DNA from: CAYSYH01 sp964435455
GTDB taxonomy: Bacteria; Patescibacteriota; WWE3; 2-01-FULL-39-13; JAACPI01
Direction: 5' to 3'
Assembly (NCBI GenBank): GCA_964435455.1
Contig: CAYSYH010000002.1
Location: 1-47,122, forward strand
DNA length: 47,122 bases
Within the stretch, counting starts at the first letter, position 1. Every line of letters starts with the position of its first letter. Of the stretch, positions 15,738 to 24,175 are shown piece by piece. Both the position numbers and the translations under genes were made by a program. The notes under the pieces are model-generated. The model had not been told where the DNA came from. It did not search any database and was given only the letters and a program-made list of their open reading frames with translations.

Positions 15738-17525
15738 CTACTTTTTAGCAAGGTAAAATAAAGGGCTTTTTATACTTATATATCCAGGAGCTCTTAAATT
15801 AAAAACTGTTTTAAATTCTGCACCATCAATAGTAACAGTGCCTCGATTAGTATTTAAAATTACTTTAGAGGTATATCCGTCATTACTAAAGGTAACAGAA
15901 ACATTAGTTACTTTAGTAAACTTACCTTCTAAATCATCTGCTTTATTTGCCATTTCTTTTATAGAATAAGGATTCCCCCCCCAACAACTAGTAGTAATAG
16001 GTGAAATTCTATCTACATCTTTATCATTTTTCCATAATATCCAAGCATTTAATATATCGGTCATTTCATCTTCAGTAAGCCAAGGGTGTTTACGCCCACA
16101 CTTATCAGAATGTATAGAATAGGATTTAGTATACCATCCTTTTAAAAACCAAGGGGACCCTGCCTTTTTTTCGTAAGCACCATCTGGCCAATCACCGTCT
16201 ACATCCCAACCAACATTATTTATATAACCCCCGGTGGTAGAAGAATACTCAGGTAAAAAATTTATTTGTCCATCTTTAACCAATACCTTATTTTTTGTAT
16301 CATCTACAGCTTTATCCCAAGCCCCCCCTTTATTACAATTTTTATAAACTTGATGGCTTTGATTGGGTTTTATGCTACCATGAACATTTATAATACGTAT
16401 AGCATAGGTTCGCGAAACAACTACTTGTGCTTTAAGAGCCTCTTTTGGCCAACTGCCGTACATTTCGTAAATTCTTTTTAAGTAAGTGTCAAAATCCACG
16501 GTTTCGTCATAATATTTATATTTTCCGGAGCAATCTATTCCATCACCTTTTACATGTACAGCGGAGGGGATACTGTACTTATCCGTAAGTTTTTTATCTG
16601 GAAAGTAAAATTTTAATATATCCTTATAACTTTGCCCTGATTCTGCTCTTCCTTTTGCACCATATTGGCTTAAACCATTTCGGTGGGTATATGCACCATA
16701 ACTAAAAGCTGCAAAAGCCGGCCTAAAACCGGGATCATAATTAGGAGAAGCTTTAGGATCGTCTGTCTGCACTCCTTCTGCTAAAGATGCACTAAAATTA
16801 CCCTCTTTTTCAGCTAAGATTTGTTTTTGTTTTTCTAAAAGTTTGTTAAGTTTTTCATTTAAGCTTGTTAAATCTTGAGTATTTTTACTTAAAGCGGCCT
16901 TTTGCTTTGCGAGCTTTTCCTCGGTATCGGCTTTTATTTTTAACAAACGTGCTTCCTCTACTTTAACTTTACTTCTAAGTTCCTCTAATCTTTTTTTATT
17001 ATCCTTATTTATTTGTATATCGCTGTTTATAGATAAAATAACATCTAAAGATTCATCAAAATACCTCTTTAAATATTGGGAAACCTCGGCATTTCCACTT
17101 AAGAGTGCATTGGATTTTATAAGACTTGTATAAAGAGAAGTAGGAGAGTTTTTATAAAAATTTCTTAAAGTTCTATTACGAAGCACTATTTTTGTTGACA
17201 ATAAAGCAGATTTATTATTAATTTCACTATTAGTTTTAAATATTTGATTATTAAGCTGCGCTATTTTTGCTTGAATAGTTTTAACGTTATTTAAAACTTG
17301 GTTTAATGAACCAGATAAATTATCAATGTCACCTTTTATTTTTTCAATATCTTTAGAAAGTTCTTCAATTTTATCTTTAGTTTTATTTATATCCTTTTCT
17401 ACTTTTTCTAAATCATCTGTTTCTGCAAAAATAGTAATACCATTATTATTTAGCAAAATAGGAACAAAAAGTAATATTACAATGCAAATAGTAAGCAAAA
17501 ATTGTTTTTTAGGCAGAGGTACCAT
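15738..17525 (-). CDS. Exported coiled-coil SpoIID/LytB-type peptidoglycan enzyme
   Basis: SpoIID proteins are lytic transglycosylases acting on denuded glycan strands. Residues about 9-34 are a signal peptide or anchor. Residues about 37-245 are long coiled coils resembling the hydrolase-regulating coils of PcsB and EnvC. The SpoIID domain begins near 275 with GAYTHRNGLSQYGAKGRAESG. It contains YEMYGSWPKEALKAQVVVSRTYA, where E354 is the candidate catalytic Glu, and later SSTTGGY and GSPWFLKG. At 595 residues it is larger than sporulation SpoIID. No sporulation genes are nearby. It is divergent from the pilin genes and may open the wall for the secretion island. Confidence 0.85.
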   Translation of the reverse strand: MVPLPKKQFLLTICIVILLFVPILLNNNGITIFAETDDLEKVEKDINKTKDKIEELSKDIEKIKGDIDNLSGSLNQVLNNVKTIQAKIAQLNNQIFKTNSEINNKSALLSTKIVLRNRTLRNFYKNSPTSLYTSLIKSNALLSGNAEVSQYLKRYFDESLDVILSINSDIQINKDNKKRLEELRSKVKVEEARLLKIKADTEEKLAKQKAALSKNTQDLTSLNEKLNKLLEKQKQILAEKEGNFSASLAEGVQTDDPKASPNYDPGFRPAFAAFSYGAYTHRNGLSQYGAKGRAESGQSYKDILKFYFPDKKLTDKYSIPSAVHVKGDGIDCSGKYKYYDETVDFDTYLKRIYEMYGSWPKEALKAQVVVSRTYAIRIINVHGSIKPNQSHQVYKNCNKGGAWDKAVDDTKNKVLVKDGQINFLPEYSSTTGGYINNVGWDVDGDWPDGAYEKKAGSPWFLKGWYTKSYSIHSDKCGRKHPWLTEDEMTDILNAWILWKNDKDVDRISPITTSCWGGNPYSIKEMANKADDLEGKFTKVTNVSVTFSNDGYTSKVILNTNRGTVTIDGAEFKTVFNLRAPGYISIKSPLFYLAKK

Positions 17526-17531
17526 ATAAAT

Positions 17532-17537
17532 ATTATA
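17532..17537 (-). promoter_or_regulatory. -10 element of the SpoIID gene (leaderless layout)
   Basis: Consensus TATAAT on the minus strand ends 6 nt before the ATG at 17525. Transcription would begin at the start codon. The 120-nt region 17526-17645 also carries the opposite-facing pilin promoter. Confidence 0.5.
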
Positions 17538-17588
17538 ACTTGTTTAATAACTATTTTAAACACCCCTTGTTTACTACAAATAAAAGTA

Positions 17589-17616
17589 TTGCATTAAATA
17601 AAAAGCATGGTAATAT
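17589..17616 (+). promoter_or_regulatory. Promoter of the pilin cluster
   Basis: TTGCAT (17589-17594), a 16-nt spacer and TAATAT (17611-17616) form a plausible sigma-70 promoter. It lies 29 nt before the first pilin ATG at 17646. It could drive all four pilins and the 1287-residue gene, which follow closely on the same strand. Confidence 0.4.
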
Positions 17617-17645
17617 TTTAAGTAAGTATAGATAGTTAATTTAAT

Positions 17646-18018
17646 ATGCTAAAAAACAAATTAAAAAAGTTATTAGATTTACCATTATTAGCAATAGTTT
17701 ATGCACAACAAACAGCACCTCTTCCTGAGGGAGCTAAAATAACGTTAAATAGTACAAAAGGTCCTTCAGATACTACTACTAAGTTTGGACCATTTAGTAG
17801 CCTAGACTCTTTAGTAAATTTTGTAATAAATTTGGTTTTTGGTGTAGGTTTAGCCATTGCNNNNNNNNNNNNNNNNNNNNNNNNNNNNNNNNNNNNNNNN
17901 NNNNNNNNNNNNNNNNNNNNNNNNNNNNNNNNNNNNNNNNNNNNNNNNNNNNNNNNNNNNTTTAGCGTTAAATATATTAGGAGGAGGAAAGATAACCGAT
18001 TATTTAACGGGGAATTAA
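17646..18018 (+). CDS. VirB2/TrbC-like pilin 1, interrupted by an assembly gap
   Basis: A small exported membrane protein starting with a signal peptide (cleavage expected after VYA near residue 20). It reaches DSLVNFVINLVFGVGLAI before 100 N at 17861-17960. The 55 nt before and 55 nt after the gap are identical to 18173-18227 and 18366-18420 in the next gene, where the missing interval is 138 nt. Replacing 100 N by 138 nt restores the frame, and the protein then ends in LNILGGGKITDYLTGN at the TAA 18016-18018 (about 136 aa). Reading straight through the N run shifts the frame and gives a false C-terminus. The function is probably a pilus or channel subunit of the neighbouring VirB4 system. 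Confidence 0.75.
17861..17960. other. Assembly gap (100 N) in a duplicated pilin gene
   Basis: Exactly 100 N, a standard placeholder length. It is flanked on each side by 55 nt that recur identically in the adjacent paralogue. Exact 55-nt flanks suggest a contig break at a repeat in a 55-mer graph. The true missing length is probably 138 nt, because that restores the reading frame. Confidence 0.9.
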
Positions 18019-18045
18019 GTAAATAATTAATTAGTTAAAAACAAT

Positions 18046-18504
18046 ATGTTTTTTAATAAAATCTTAACAGCAATTGCTAGTAGTATAAGTACAAGCATTG
18101 TATATGCCCAAAATATAGATATAAATACCCCTGCTGTTGGAGAAAGTAATTTAGCTATTTTTAAAGACCTAAACTCTTTAGTAAATTTTGTAATAAATTT
18201 GGTTTTTGGTGTAGGTTTAGCCATTGCTTTGTTGTTTGTAATTATAGGAGGTATTAAATATGTAATGTCTAAAGGTGATGAAGGTAAAGCTACAGAAGCA
18301 AGAAACACTATTACTAACGCTATAATAGGTGCCGTAGTTATTATAGTGTTTAAGATATTACTAAATTTAGCGTTAAATATATTAGGAGGAGGAAAGATAA
18401 CCGATTATTTAACGGGGAATAACGGAAACAATCAATCCCAAGAAAATAATCAATCCCAAGGAAACAATATAACAAACCAGGACGGTGCTACCATATCAAA
18501 GTAA
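18046..18504 (+). CDS. VirB2/TrbC-like pilin 2
   Basis: A 152-residue paralogue of the upstream gene. The signal peptide ends near SIVYA (about residue 22). A mature part follows with two membrane helices (LVNFVINLVFGVGLAIALLFVIIGG and AIIGAVVIIVFKILLNLALNIL). The cytoplasmic loop KYVMSKGDEGKATEARNTITN is the family signature of VirB2/TrbC-like proteins in Patescibacteria. The C-terminus is a low-complexity Asn/Gln tail with a repeated QSQ-NN unit. The central 248 nt probably match copy 1 exactly, implying recent duplication or gene conversion. Confidence 0.8.
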   Translation: MFFNKILTAIASSISTSIVYAQNIDINTPAVGESNLAIFKDLNSLVNFVINLVFGVGLAIALLFVIIGGIKYVMSKGDEGKATEARNTITNAIIGAVVIIVFKILLNLALNILGGGKITDYLTGNNGNNQSQENNQSQGNNITNQDGATISK

Positions 18505-18564
18505 AGCAGAAGTAGCAACAATATAATATTCCCACAAAAACTAAAGTAATATATAATTAACCAT

Positions 18565-18918
18565 ATGGTTAAGGTAAATTTTAAAAAAATATCCAGTGCA
18601 TTGTATGGCTTTGGTTCTGTAGATTTAGGTGGGGCTGGAATTTTTGGAAAGCTAACTACTATAAATGCAATAGCTAACTTTGCATTAATTTTAATATTCC
18701 GTATTGGTATAGTCACAGCTTTGTTTTTTACTATAATGGCGGGGGTTAAATTTGCTATATCTAAAGGAGACCCCGGAAAATTTAATGAAGCAAAAGATAC
18801 AATAATAAATGTGTTAATAGGTTTGGTCCTTTTAATAGGAGTAATCTCTATTATAAATTTAGCATTACGCATAATAGGAATAAATACAAGTATAATTGAA
18901 ATTTTAAAACAAAATTAA
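18565..18918 (+). CDS. VirB2/TrbC-like pilin 3 (no cleavable signal seen)
   Basis: A 117-residue member of the same family. It has two membrane helices and the signature loop VKFAISKGDPGKFNEAKDTIIN. Instead of a signal peptide, the N-terminus is amphipathic with a Gly-rich stretch (SVDLGGAGIFG). It may therefore be inserted differently from copies 1 and 2, perhaps as a minor subunit or pilus base. It lies 60 nt after copy 2 and 1 nt before copy 4. Confidence 0.75.
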   Translation: MVKVNFKKISSALYGFGSVDLGGAGIFGKLTTINAIANFALILIFRIGIVTALFFTIMAGVKFAISKGDPGKFNEAKDTIINVLIGLVLLIGVISIINLALRIIGINTSIIEILKQN

Positions 18919-18919
18919 T

Positions 18920-19288
18920 ATGTCTGTATGCTCACAAATTAACACAGATTGGAATAGAACAGATATAACAGAAGGGTACAAAGCATTTGCAGAATTAACA
19001 AAGGCACTATCATGTTTGCTTTTGAGCATAAGAAATATAGTTATTGTAATTGCTATATTGTTTATGATGTATGGTGCTATTAAATATCTTTCAAGCAACG
19101 GAAATCCTGATAAAGCAAAAAGTGCAAGAGGAACAGTAACTTGGGCGTTAGTAGCTTTATTATTAGCTGTAAGCCTTACTTTTATAATAAACTTTATTTT
19201 TAACTCATTATTAGGAGTACCCATTTTAAGCCCCGAAGGAACTATAAAAGGAGAGGGAATTAAAGATTTAATAGAAACATTTAAATAA
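18920..19288 (+). CDS. VirB2/TrbC-like pilin 4 (diverged, no cleavable signal seen)
   Basis: A 122-residue protein with a polar N-terminus of about 30 residues containing two Cys. Two membrane helices follow (NIVIVIAILFMMYGAI and ALVALLLAVSLTFIINFIF), separated by the loop IKYLSSNGNPDKAKSARGTVT, a diverged form of the SKGDxGKxxEA signature. The C-terminal tail is hydrophilic. Its start follows the pilin 3 stop by one base, and its stop directly abuts the start of the 1287-residue gene, so translation is probably coupled. The pilin assignment rests on loop and topology only. Confidence 0.65.
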   Translation: MSVCSQINTDWNRTDITEGYKAFAELTKALSCLLLSIRNIVIVIAILFMMYGAIKYLSSNGNPDKAKSARGTVTWALVALLLAVSLTFIINFIFNSLLGVPILSPEGTIKGEGIKDLIETFK

Positions 19289-22200
19289 ATGATAAAAAAA
19301 AATACATACAATAAAAAAAAAGGATATGTTTTTTTTATTGTTTTAAGTTTGCTTATACTTTTTTTTTCAAGTTCTTATAAAACACACTCAGCAGGAGCTT
19401 GTAAAACAGGGCCATTTAATCCAGAGGGTAAATTAGACCCTAAAGGGTGCCCTTATTTATCTATAAATGGAAAAACAGGAGAAAGCAATGCTACAGTATT
19501 GAGAATTTTTGCAAAAAAAACAAGTAAAGAAGTAGAAAACATAGCTAAAAATTCTAATGCACCTTATGTAATGCCAGCAAACGAACCCGATATAGATACA
19601 GCCTTTTCTGCTGTTAAGGATATAAAAACAGAAATTATAAATCAAATAAATGCGGTACTTAAAACGGGTAAAATAGCTCTAATACCTGCTTTTTCTAATA
19701 ATATAGGGAGTATAAAATCAAATAATTATGGAAGTAACGGAATTGTTAAACAAATAATAAATGGATTGCAAAACAAAAACAACGTTAAAGTTGCAGTTAA
19801 TATTTATACAGGAGTAGAAAACCCTTTAAATACGCTTGAAAGTATGATAAGCCAACTAAAATCTAGTACAAATCTTGGCCCTTTAATAATCACAGAACTA
19901 GGTATAGCACCAGGGGAGCAGGCAGTTAGTAACGGGTGTATGTCAAAAAAAGATTGGCTTTTTGCTACTGCACGGTTACAAAAAGAACTCTACGACAGGG
20001 GATTTATAGGGACATCAGTAGAACTTGCCTTCTCAGCCTTAATAGAGGCAGACGGAACACAAACACCTGTTTTTTATGACCCAATAACAAAAAAGGGGTA
20101 TTACCCAAATGGAGAAATTAGCCTTGATCAAATGGACAAAACATTGGACAAACTTAAAAACAATAGTAAATCTATAACAGAATGTATGCAAAAGGGTGCA
20201 CTACAACAACAAAATGTATGTGAAGCACCTAAAGAAACTCTTGCAAGCCCTAGCTGCGCAAAATGCGCTTTAACCGAAAGGCTGATAAACGTAGAAAACA
20301 AAGGCTTTATAGAAAATTTAATAAATAAATTTACTGCGCTTATAACATTTAAATTTAAAACGCAAATTACCTTAAAAGACGATACTAAAATTACACCTGT
20401 AGCTAAAGCTGTATCTAAAAACTCGGGAATATTAAAAACAGAAAATAGCAAAAGAACGCCACTATCTTTTATATTCCCACAAGTAGCAAAAGAAGGAAAT
20501 GGGGATGAAAAAGAGGTTTTAAAAAGAGCCTTAGAAATAAAAAATATTGAAGGAGTTCCAAAACAGCCTAATATATCAGCACTTATATTACCAGGAAAAG
20601 AAAAATGCTTAAGCGAAATACCAAAAAAAATAAAGGAGCCTGGATTAGTAAAAATATATGTTGATAGAGCTAGTGGAGGGAAGCCTTTAAAATATGCTGG
20701 TGAAAGATTGCCTACTGCACAAAGTTTAACAGGATGGTTATTAAATAGTTATATGGGATTACCAGGCAACGGGGGTTTATTTAGTTGGGAAACACCGCCC
20801 TGTTTTACAGAGCAAGAATACTTAGGTAACCAATACGCAGCACGAAAAGAATACTTAGCTATAAAAAAAACAAACTTTTTATCAAAAAATTACAGCGAAG
20901 AAGATAAAAATAAATTAGTTTTTGAATACCAAAAAAACAACAAAATAGAGAATAAAAATGAAAAAAACTTTAATAAAATACAAAAAACAAGTATTTTTAG
21001 CAACGTCTGGCAAGCTTTTAAAAATAATGTTTGTGCTTTACCTAAAAAAGAATCAGATCAACTTTCATTTAGAGGAAAGAATATAGAAAACAGTATAACT
21101 TTAGACCTACCCTCCAAAAAAAAGTCAGGTACATGTACCAATAACAATGGTAATATAAACTGTGATAAGTCTGGAGACACAACAACAGTAAATGTTGCTG
21201 TTCTTTTTTCAGGTTATACAGGAAAAGAAGCAGATAGTGAAATTACAGGAGTGGCTACAGAAAATATAACAGGCACACAAGCAATACAAGAAAGAAAAAA
21301 CGCTCTAATTACTTTTAATAAAATAGCTAGTAATAAAACTAAAAAAAGTATAGAGCTTATAGCAAATAATTTAAAAAAAGTGGAGGGAATGGTTAATTTA
21401 GGTGTAGTGCCCGCAAGGCAGGTTTTGGCTAACTTCTTTTCAGCACCCCCAGAAAATTATAATGAAATACCATCCGGAAAACACCCTTTAGATTTTAAAG
21501 TAGTAGAAGGAGCTTTTGAAAACACAGGGGATGTACAAATTACCTCAGATACAATCATACCCAATGAGCGTTCTGCATATTGTCTAGATATATTTAAAGC
21601 AAAAGATAATTTTATACCCACACAAAAAGATTCCCCAGCATATAAACTAAGACGCAGCGCTGAAAAATATTGCAGAACAAAACAAGAATACCCAAACCCA
21701 TCTTATTGCAGCACAAGTTCCATTAAATTAACCAATAATAGTTCAAACTTAGAGGTTGAGGTAGGATACACAGATCCACGAGCAGAGGGATCTTTAACAA
21801 AAGACCAAAAGAATGCTTTAAAAAAAGAAAGGGAACTAAGAGAAGTGCCTCAAACAAATATATTAAACGATAACAGCAATATAATATTAAAATTAGCAAC
21901 AAGAGTAGTAGATGGCGCTACTCTTTTAGTAAACAACGCTGTGGTACCTATAAATCCTGGGCAAACTTCTGCACAAAGATGCAGTGGAATAACAAATGGT
22001 ACAGGTGTGGAAGTATTATACCTACCAATACAATTTGCGGAACAAGCAATGGCAAACCCCAACGATCTTACTTTATGGGGAATATATGGGCGTAGGTTAA
22101 TAGTAAATAATGTAGGAAATAATACAAATGCAGAATATGAATTAAGAGTAAACCCTGGAGTATACAGAATAGCGGTTAGAACAAATCCATGTACAAGCTC

Positions 22201-23152
22201 TGGGTTTAAGGTTACAAATACTACAAGAAATTTCATAACAAGTACTATACCTAATAATCCAGATTTTTTTGCTCACCTCACAGGACCATTTATTTTAGAG
22301 GACACTAATATAGATACAAAAAAAAGATCTTTTTGTGCAAAAGTAACTATTAACTCTAACATGCCAGGGGGAGGATACGCAAATAAAAGTAAAGAAAACC
22401 AAACAAAAGCAGGGTCTTGTACGTTAAGTAATGCTTACGATGTAGGTTTAAATACAGCTTGTGGGGGTTTGGGAGGAACAATTACAGATAGTACAAAATG
22501 GAAGAATATATCAAAACCAGGTCTTGAGTCTTATAAACTTATTTTTGGGAGAGATTTCAAAATTGAAAACTCATGTAACGAAATGTTCCCAAGTACAATA
22601 CAAGAAGTACCTTGTGGAGAAGCAAACAATACGGACATTAAAGCTTTTTCAAACAACAATACAACTTTAACAGATACTACAAACTATTCCAACCTTGCAA
22701 AAAACCTTAACCCTCCTTGGGAAGAGCAAACACCAGGTTTAAAGACAGGAATAAAAGGAACAGCTACATACTATGCGAAAGGGGTTATGGATATAGTACT
22801 TAAAAACAGGGTTTCTTGGGGACAAATTGACCCAAGCACATGTCCTGATTGTAAAGGATATGTGGCAATGATGAGAAAAGGAGATTTAGGAAGAAAAGTT
22901 TGGATTAGAATAGAAAATACACAAAATTCTAATTTAAACAAAGGAACAGTACTGGGACCGTATTTAGTAATTGATATGGGGGCAAAAGGAGATATAAAAA
23001 GTCTACTAGAAAAAAATTTTGTTATTGATTTATCATACGAAATAGCCAACTATATAGGAATGGTTAATAAGGGAGGAGTACAAGTAAGTGTGTGGGACCA
23101 TAAACCAAATACAGATGAATATCCACAACAATACGGTTCTAACGCACCTTAA
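19289..23152 (+). CDS. Large exported protein: glycosidase-like N-terminus, RlpA/DPBB-like C-terminus
   Basis: A 1287-residue secreted or surface protein with a signal peptide (about 12-35). Residues about 60-300 look like a clan GH-A TIM barrel. PANEPD (N98, E99) fits the acid/base strand and IITELG (E203) the nucleophile strand, about 104 residues apart. The middle (about 300-1150) is unassigned, with scattered Cys (for instance CAKC) and low-complexity stretches. Residues about 1154-1270 form a double-psi beta-barrel of the RlpA/expansin type: GTATYYAKG, GYVAMMRKGDLGRKVWIR, GPYLVIDMGA, and FVIDLSYEIANYIGM. Both ends suggest action on glycan or peptidoglycan. It abuts pilin 4 and so belongs to the pilus operon. 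It could be an adhesin or tip protein rather than an active enzyme. Confidence 0.7.
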   Translation: MIKKNTYNKKKGYVFFIVLSLLILFFSSSYKTHSAGACKTGPFNPEGKLDPKGCPYLSINGKTGESNATVLRIFAKKTSKEVENIAKNSNAPYVMPANEPDIDTAFSAVKDIKTEIINQINAVLKTGKIALIPAFSNNIGSIKSNNYGSNGIVKQIINGLQNKNNVKVAVNIYTGVENPLNTLESMISQLKSSTNLGPLIITELGIAPGEQAVSNGCMSKKDWLFATARLQKELYDRGFIGTSVELAFSALIEADGTQTPVFYDPITKKGYYPNGEISLDQMDKTLDKLKNNSKSITECMQKGALQQQNVCEAPKETLASPSCAKCALTERLINVENKGFIENLINKFTALITFKFKTQITLKDDTKITPVAKAVSKNSGILKTENSKRTPLSFIFPQVAKEGNGDEKEVLKRALEIKNIEGVPKQPNISALILPGKEKCLSEIPKKIKEPGLVKIYVDRASGGKPLKYAGERLPTAQSLTGWLLNSYMGLPGNGGLFSWETPPCFTEQEYLGNQYAARKEYLAIKKTNFLSKNYSEEDKNKLVFEYQKNNKIENKNEKNFNKIQKTSIFSNVWQAFKNNVCALPKKESDQLSFRGKNIENSITLDLPSKKKSGTCTNNNGNINCDKSGDTTTVNVAVLFSGYTGKEADSEITGVATENITGTQAIQERKNALITFNKIASNKTKKSIELIANNLKKVEGMVNLGVVPARQVLANFFSAPPENYNEIPSGKHPLDFKVVEGAFENTGDVQITSDTIIPNERSAYCLDIFKAKDNFIPTQKDSPAYKLRRSAEKYCRTKQEYPNPSYCSTSSIKLTNNSSNLEVEVGYTDPRAEGSLTKDQKNALKKERELREVPQTNILNDNSNIILKLATRVVDGATLLVNNAVVPINPGQTSAQRCSGITNGTGVEVLYLPIQFAEQAMANPNDLTLWGIYGRRLIVNNVGNNTNAEYELRVNPGVYRIAVRTNPCTSSGFKVTNTTRNFITSTIPNNPDFFAHLTGPFILEDTNIDTKKRSFCAKVTINSNMPGGGYANKSKENQTKAGSCTLSNAYDVGLNTACGGLGGTITDSTKWKNISKPGLESYKLIFGRDFKIENSCNEMFPSTIQEVPCGEANNTDIKAFSNNNTTLTDTTNYSNLAKNLNPPWEEQTPGLKTGIKGTATYYAKGVMDIVLKNRVSWGQIDPSTCPDCKGYVAMMRKGDLGRKVWIRIENTQNSNLNKGTVLGPYLVIDMGAKGDIKSLLEKNFVIDLSYEIANYIGMVNKGGVQVSVWDHKPNTDEYPQQYGSNAP

Positions 23153-23154
23153 AA

Positions 23155-24159
23155 CTACTTATACAAAGTAAATAATACTCTTTTATCATTTAATAAACTA
23201 TTAAAAGATCCCCTATACTCAAAATATTTCGCCGGATAAGGTATTAAATAATTAGAATTTAGATCTAAAATATAAATCAAAAACAGTTGTGGGTATCTAT
23301 CAACATAAGCAATAGGGTTTGTATCTATATTTCCATTTATATTTAAAGATTCAAAAGTAGAATCTAATGCAGCAATAGGTGTAAAAGTATAAGTTCTAGG
23401 AAATAAAGAGATAGTTGTTGAAAAACTTAGTGATATAGGTAAAAATTTTGGCATCTCAACATTAATTTGTTGGTTATTTTTAAGGGGGTAATAAAAATTA
23501 ATATAGGCAAAACCTCCTTGAGGTAATAAAACATAATTATTATTAAGCATTAAATAATAAAAATCTTTTGCATGTGTAGCGTCCTCTTTTTTACTATTTT
23601 CAAATTCTAACGAATCTTGAGAACCTTTAACATAAATAGTTTCTTTATATTTAATAGAAAACATTAAACTGTCTATATTAAAAGAATTATTGAGCTCATC
23701 TAAATATGTGGCTATAAATTCTTCTTTAGATAAATTTGTACTGCCTCTAATCAAAAAATCTGAGGGTTCTGAGACACCAACTAATCTTAATGCTTTAGAA
23801 ATTTGAGAGGTAGAAGAAGGTTTAAAAGTATAAACAATTGATTGAGCCGATAAAAAATCTGAATAATCTTGGGAAACGGAAACTTTCTTGGTTACATCTA
23901 CAATTTTAGAGAATTTTTTAAACTTAACAATAGAAGAGCCTAAAGGTTCTTTACTAGAAATAGTTGTATAACTCGTTTTTTTATTTTGAACATCCTCAGT
24001 AATAATATTTTTTGAAGATCCCTTTTTATTTCTTGAAAAATAAGAATCAAATGAAATTAAAATCATAATTAAAAATAATAAAAACAAAATAAAACTAGTA
24101 TAAGGATGCTTTTTTAAAATCTTTTTAAAATTTTTTATAGTAATCGTATTTATTAGCAT
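23155..24159 (-). CDS. Unknown single-pass membrane-anchored protein
   Basis: A 334-residue protein that I do not recognise. A basic start (FKKILKKHPY) precedes one membrane helix (about residues 22-40, FILFLLFLIMILISF). The remaining roughly 290 residues are hydrophilic, beta-rich and aromatic and lack Cys. Composition gives no enzyme signature. It follows the M23 gene by about 16 nt on the same strand and converges with the 1287-residue gene, with 2 nt between stops. It is probably an accessory subunit of the secretion island. That role is inferred from position only. Confidence 0.6.
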   Translation of the reverse strand: MLINTITIKNFKKILKKHPYTSFILFLLFLIMILISFDSYFSRNKKGSSKNIITEDVQNKKTSYTTISSKEPLGSSIVKFKKFSKIVDVTKKVSVSQDYSDFLSAQSIVYTFKPSSTSQISKALRLVGVSEPSDFLIRGSTNLSKEEFIATYLDELNNSFNIDSLMFSIKYKETIYVKGSQDSLEFENSKKEDATHAKDFYYLMLNNNYVLLPQGGFAYINFYYPLKNNQQINVEMPKFLPISLSFSTTISLFPRTYTFTPIAALDSTFESLNINGNIDTNPIAYVDRYPQLFLIYILDLNSNYLIPYPAKYFEYRGSFNSLLNDKRVLFTLYK

Positions 24160-24175
24160 AAAACATTAAACAAAT

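Noticed and set aside
18019..18026. C-terminus of pilin 1 as read through the N run (RRRKDNRLFNGELSK)
   Set aside because: It is in the wrong frame. The paralogue shows the correct frame after the gap ends at 18018.
22461..22670. Plus-strand 69-residue open frame inside the 1287-aa gene
   Set aside because: It is out of frame within a long intact gene, with no promoter or recognisable product.
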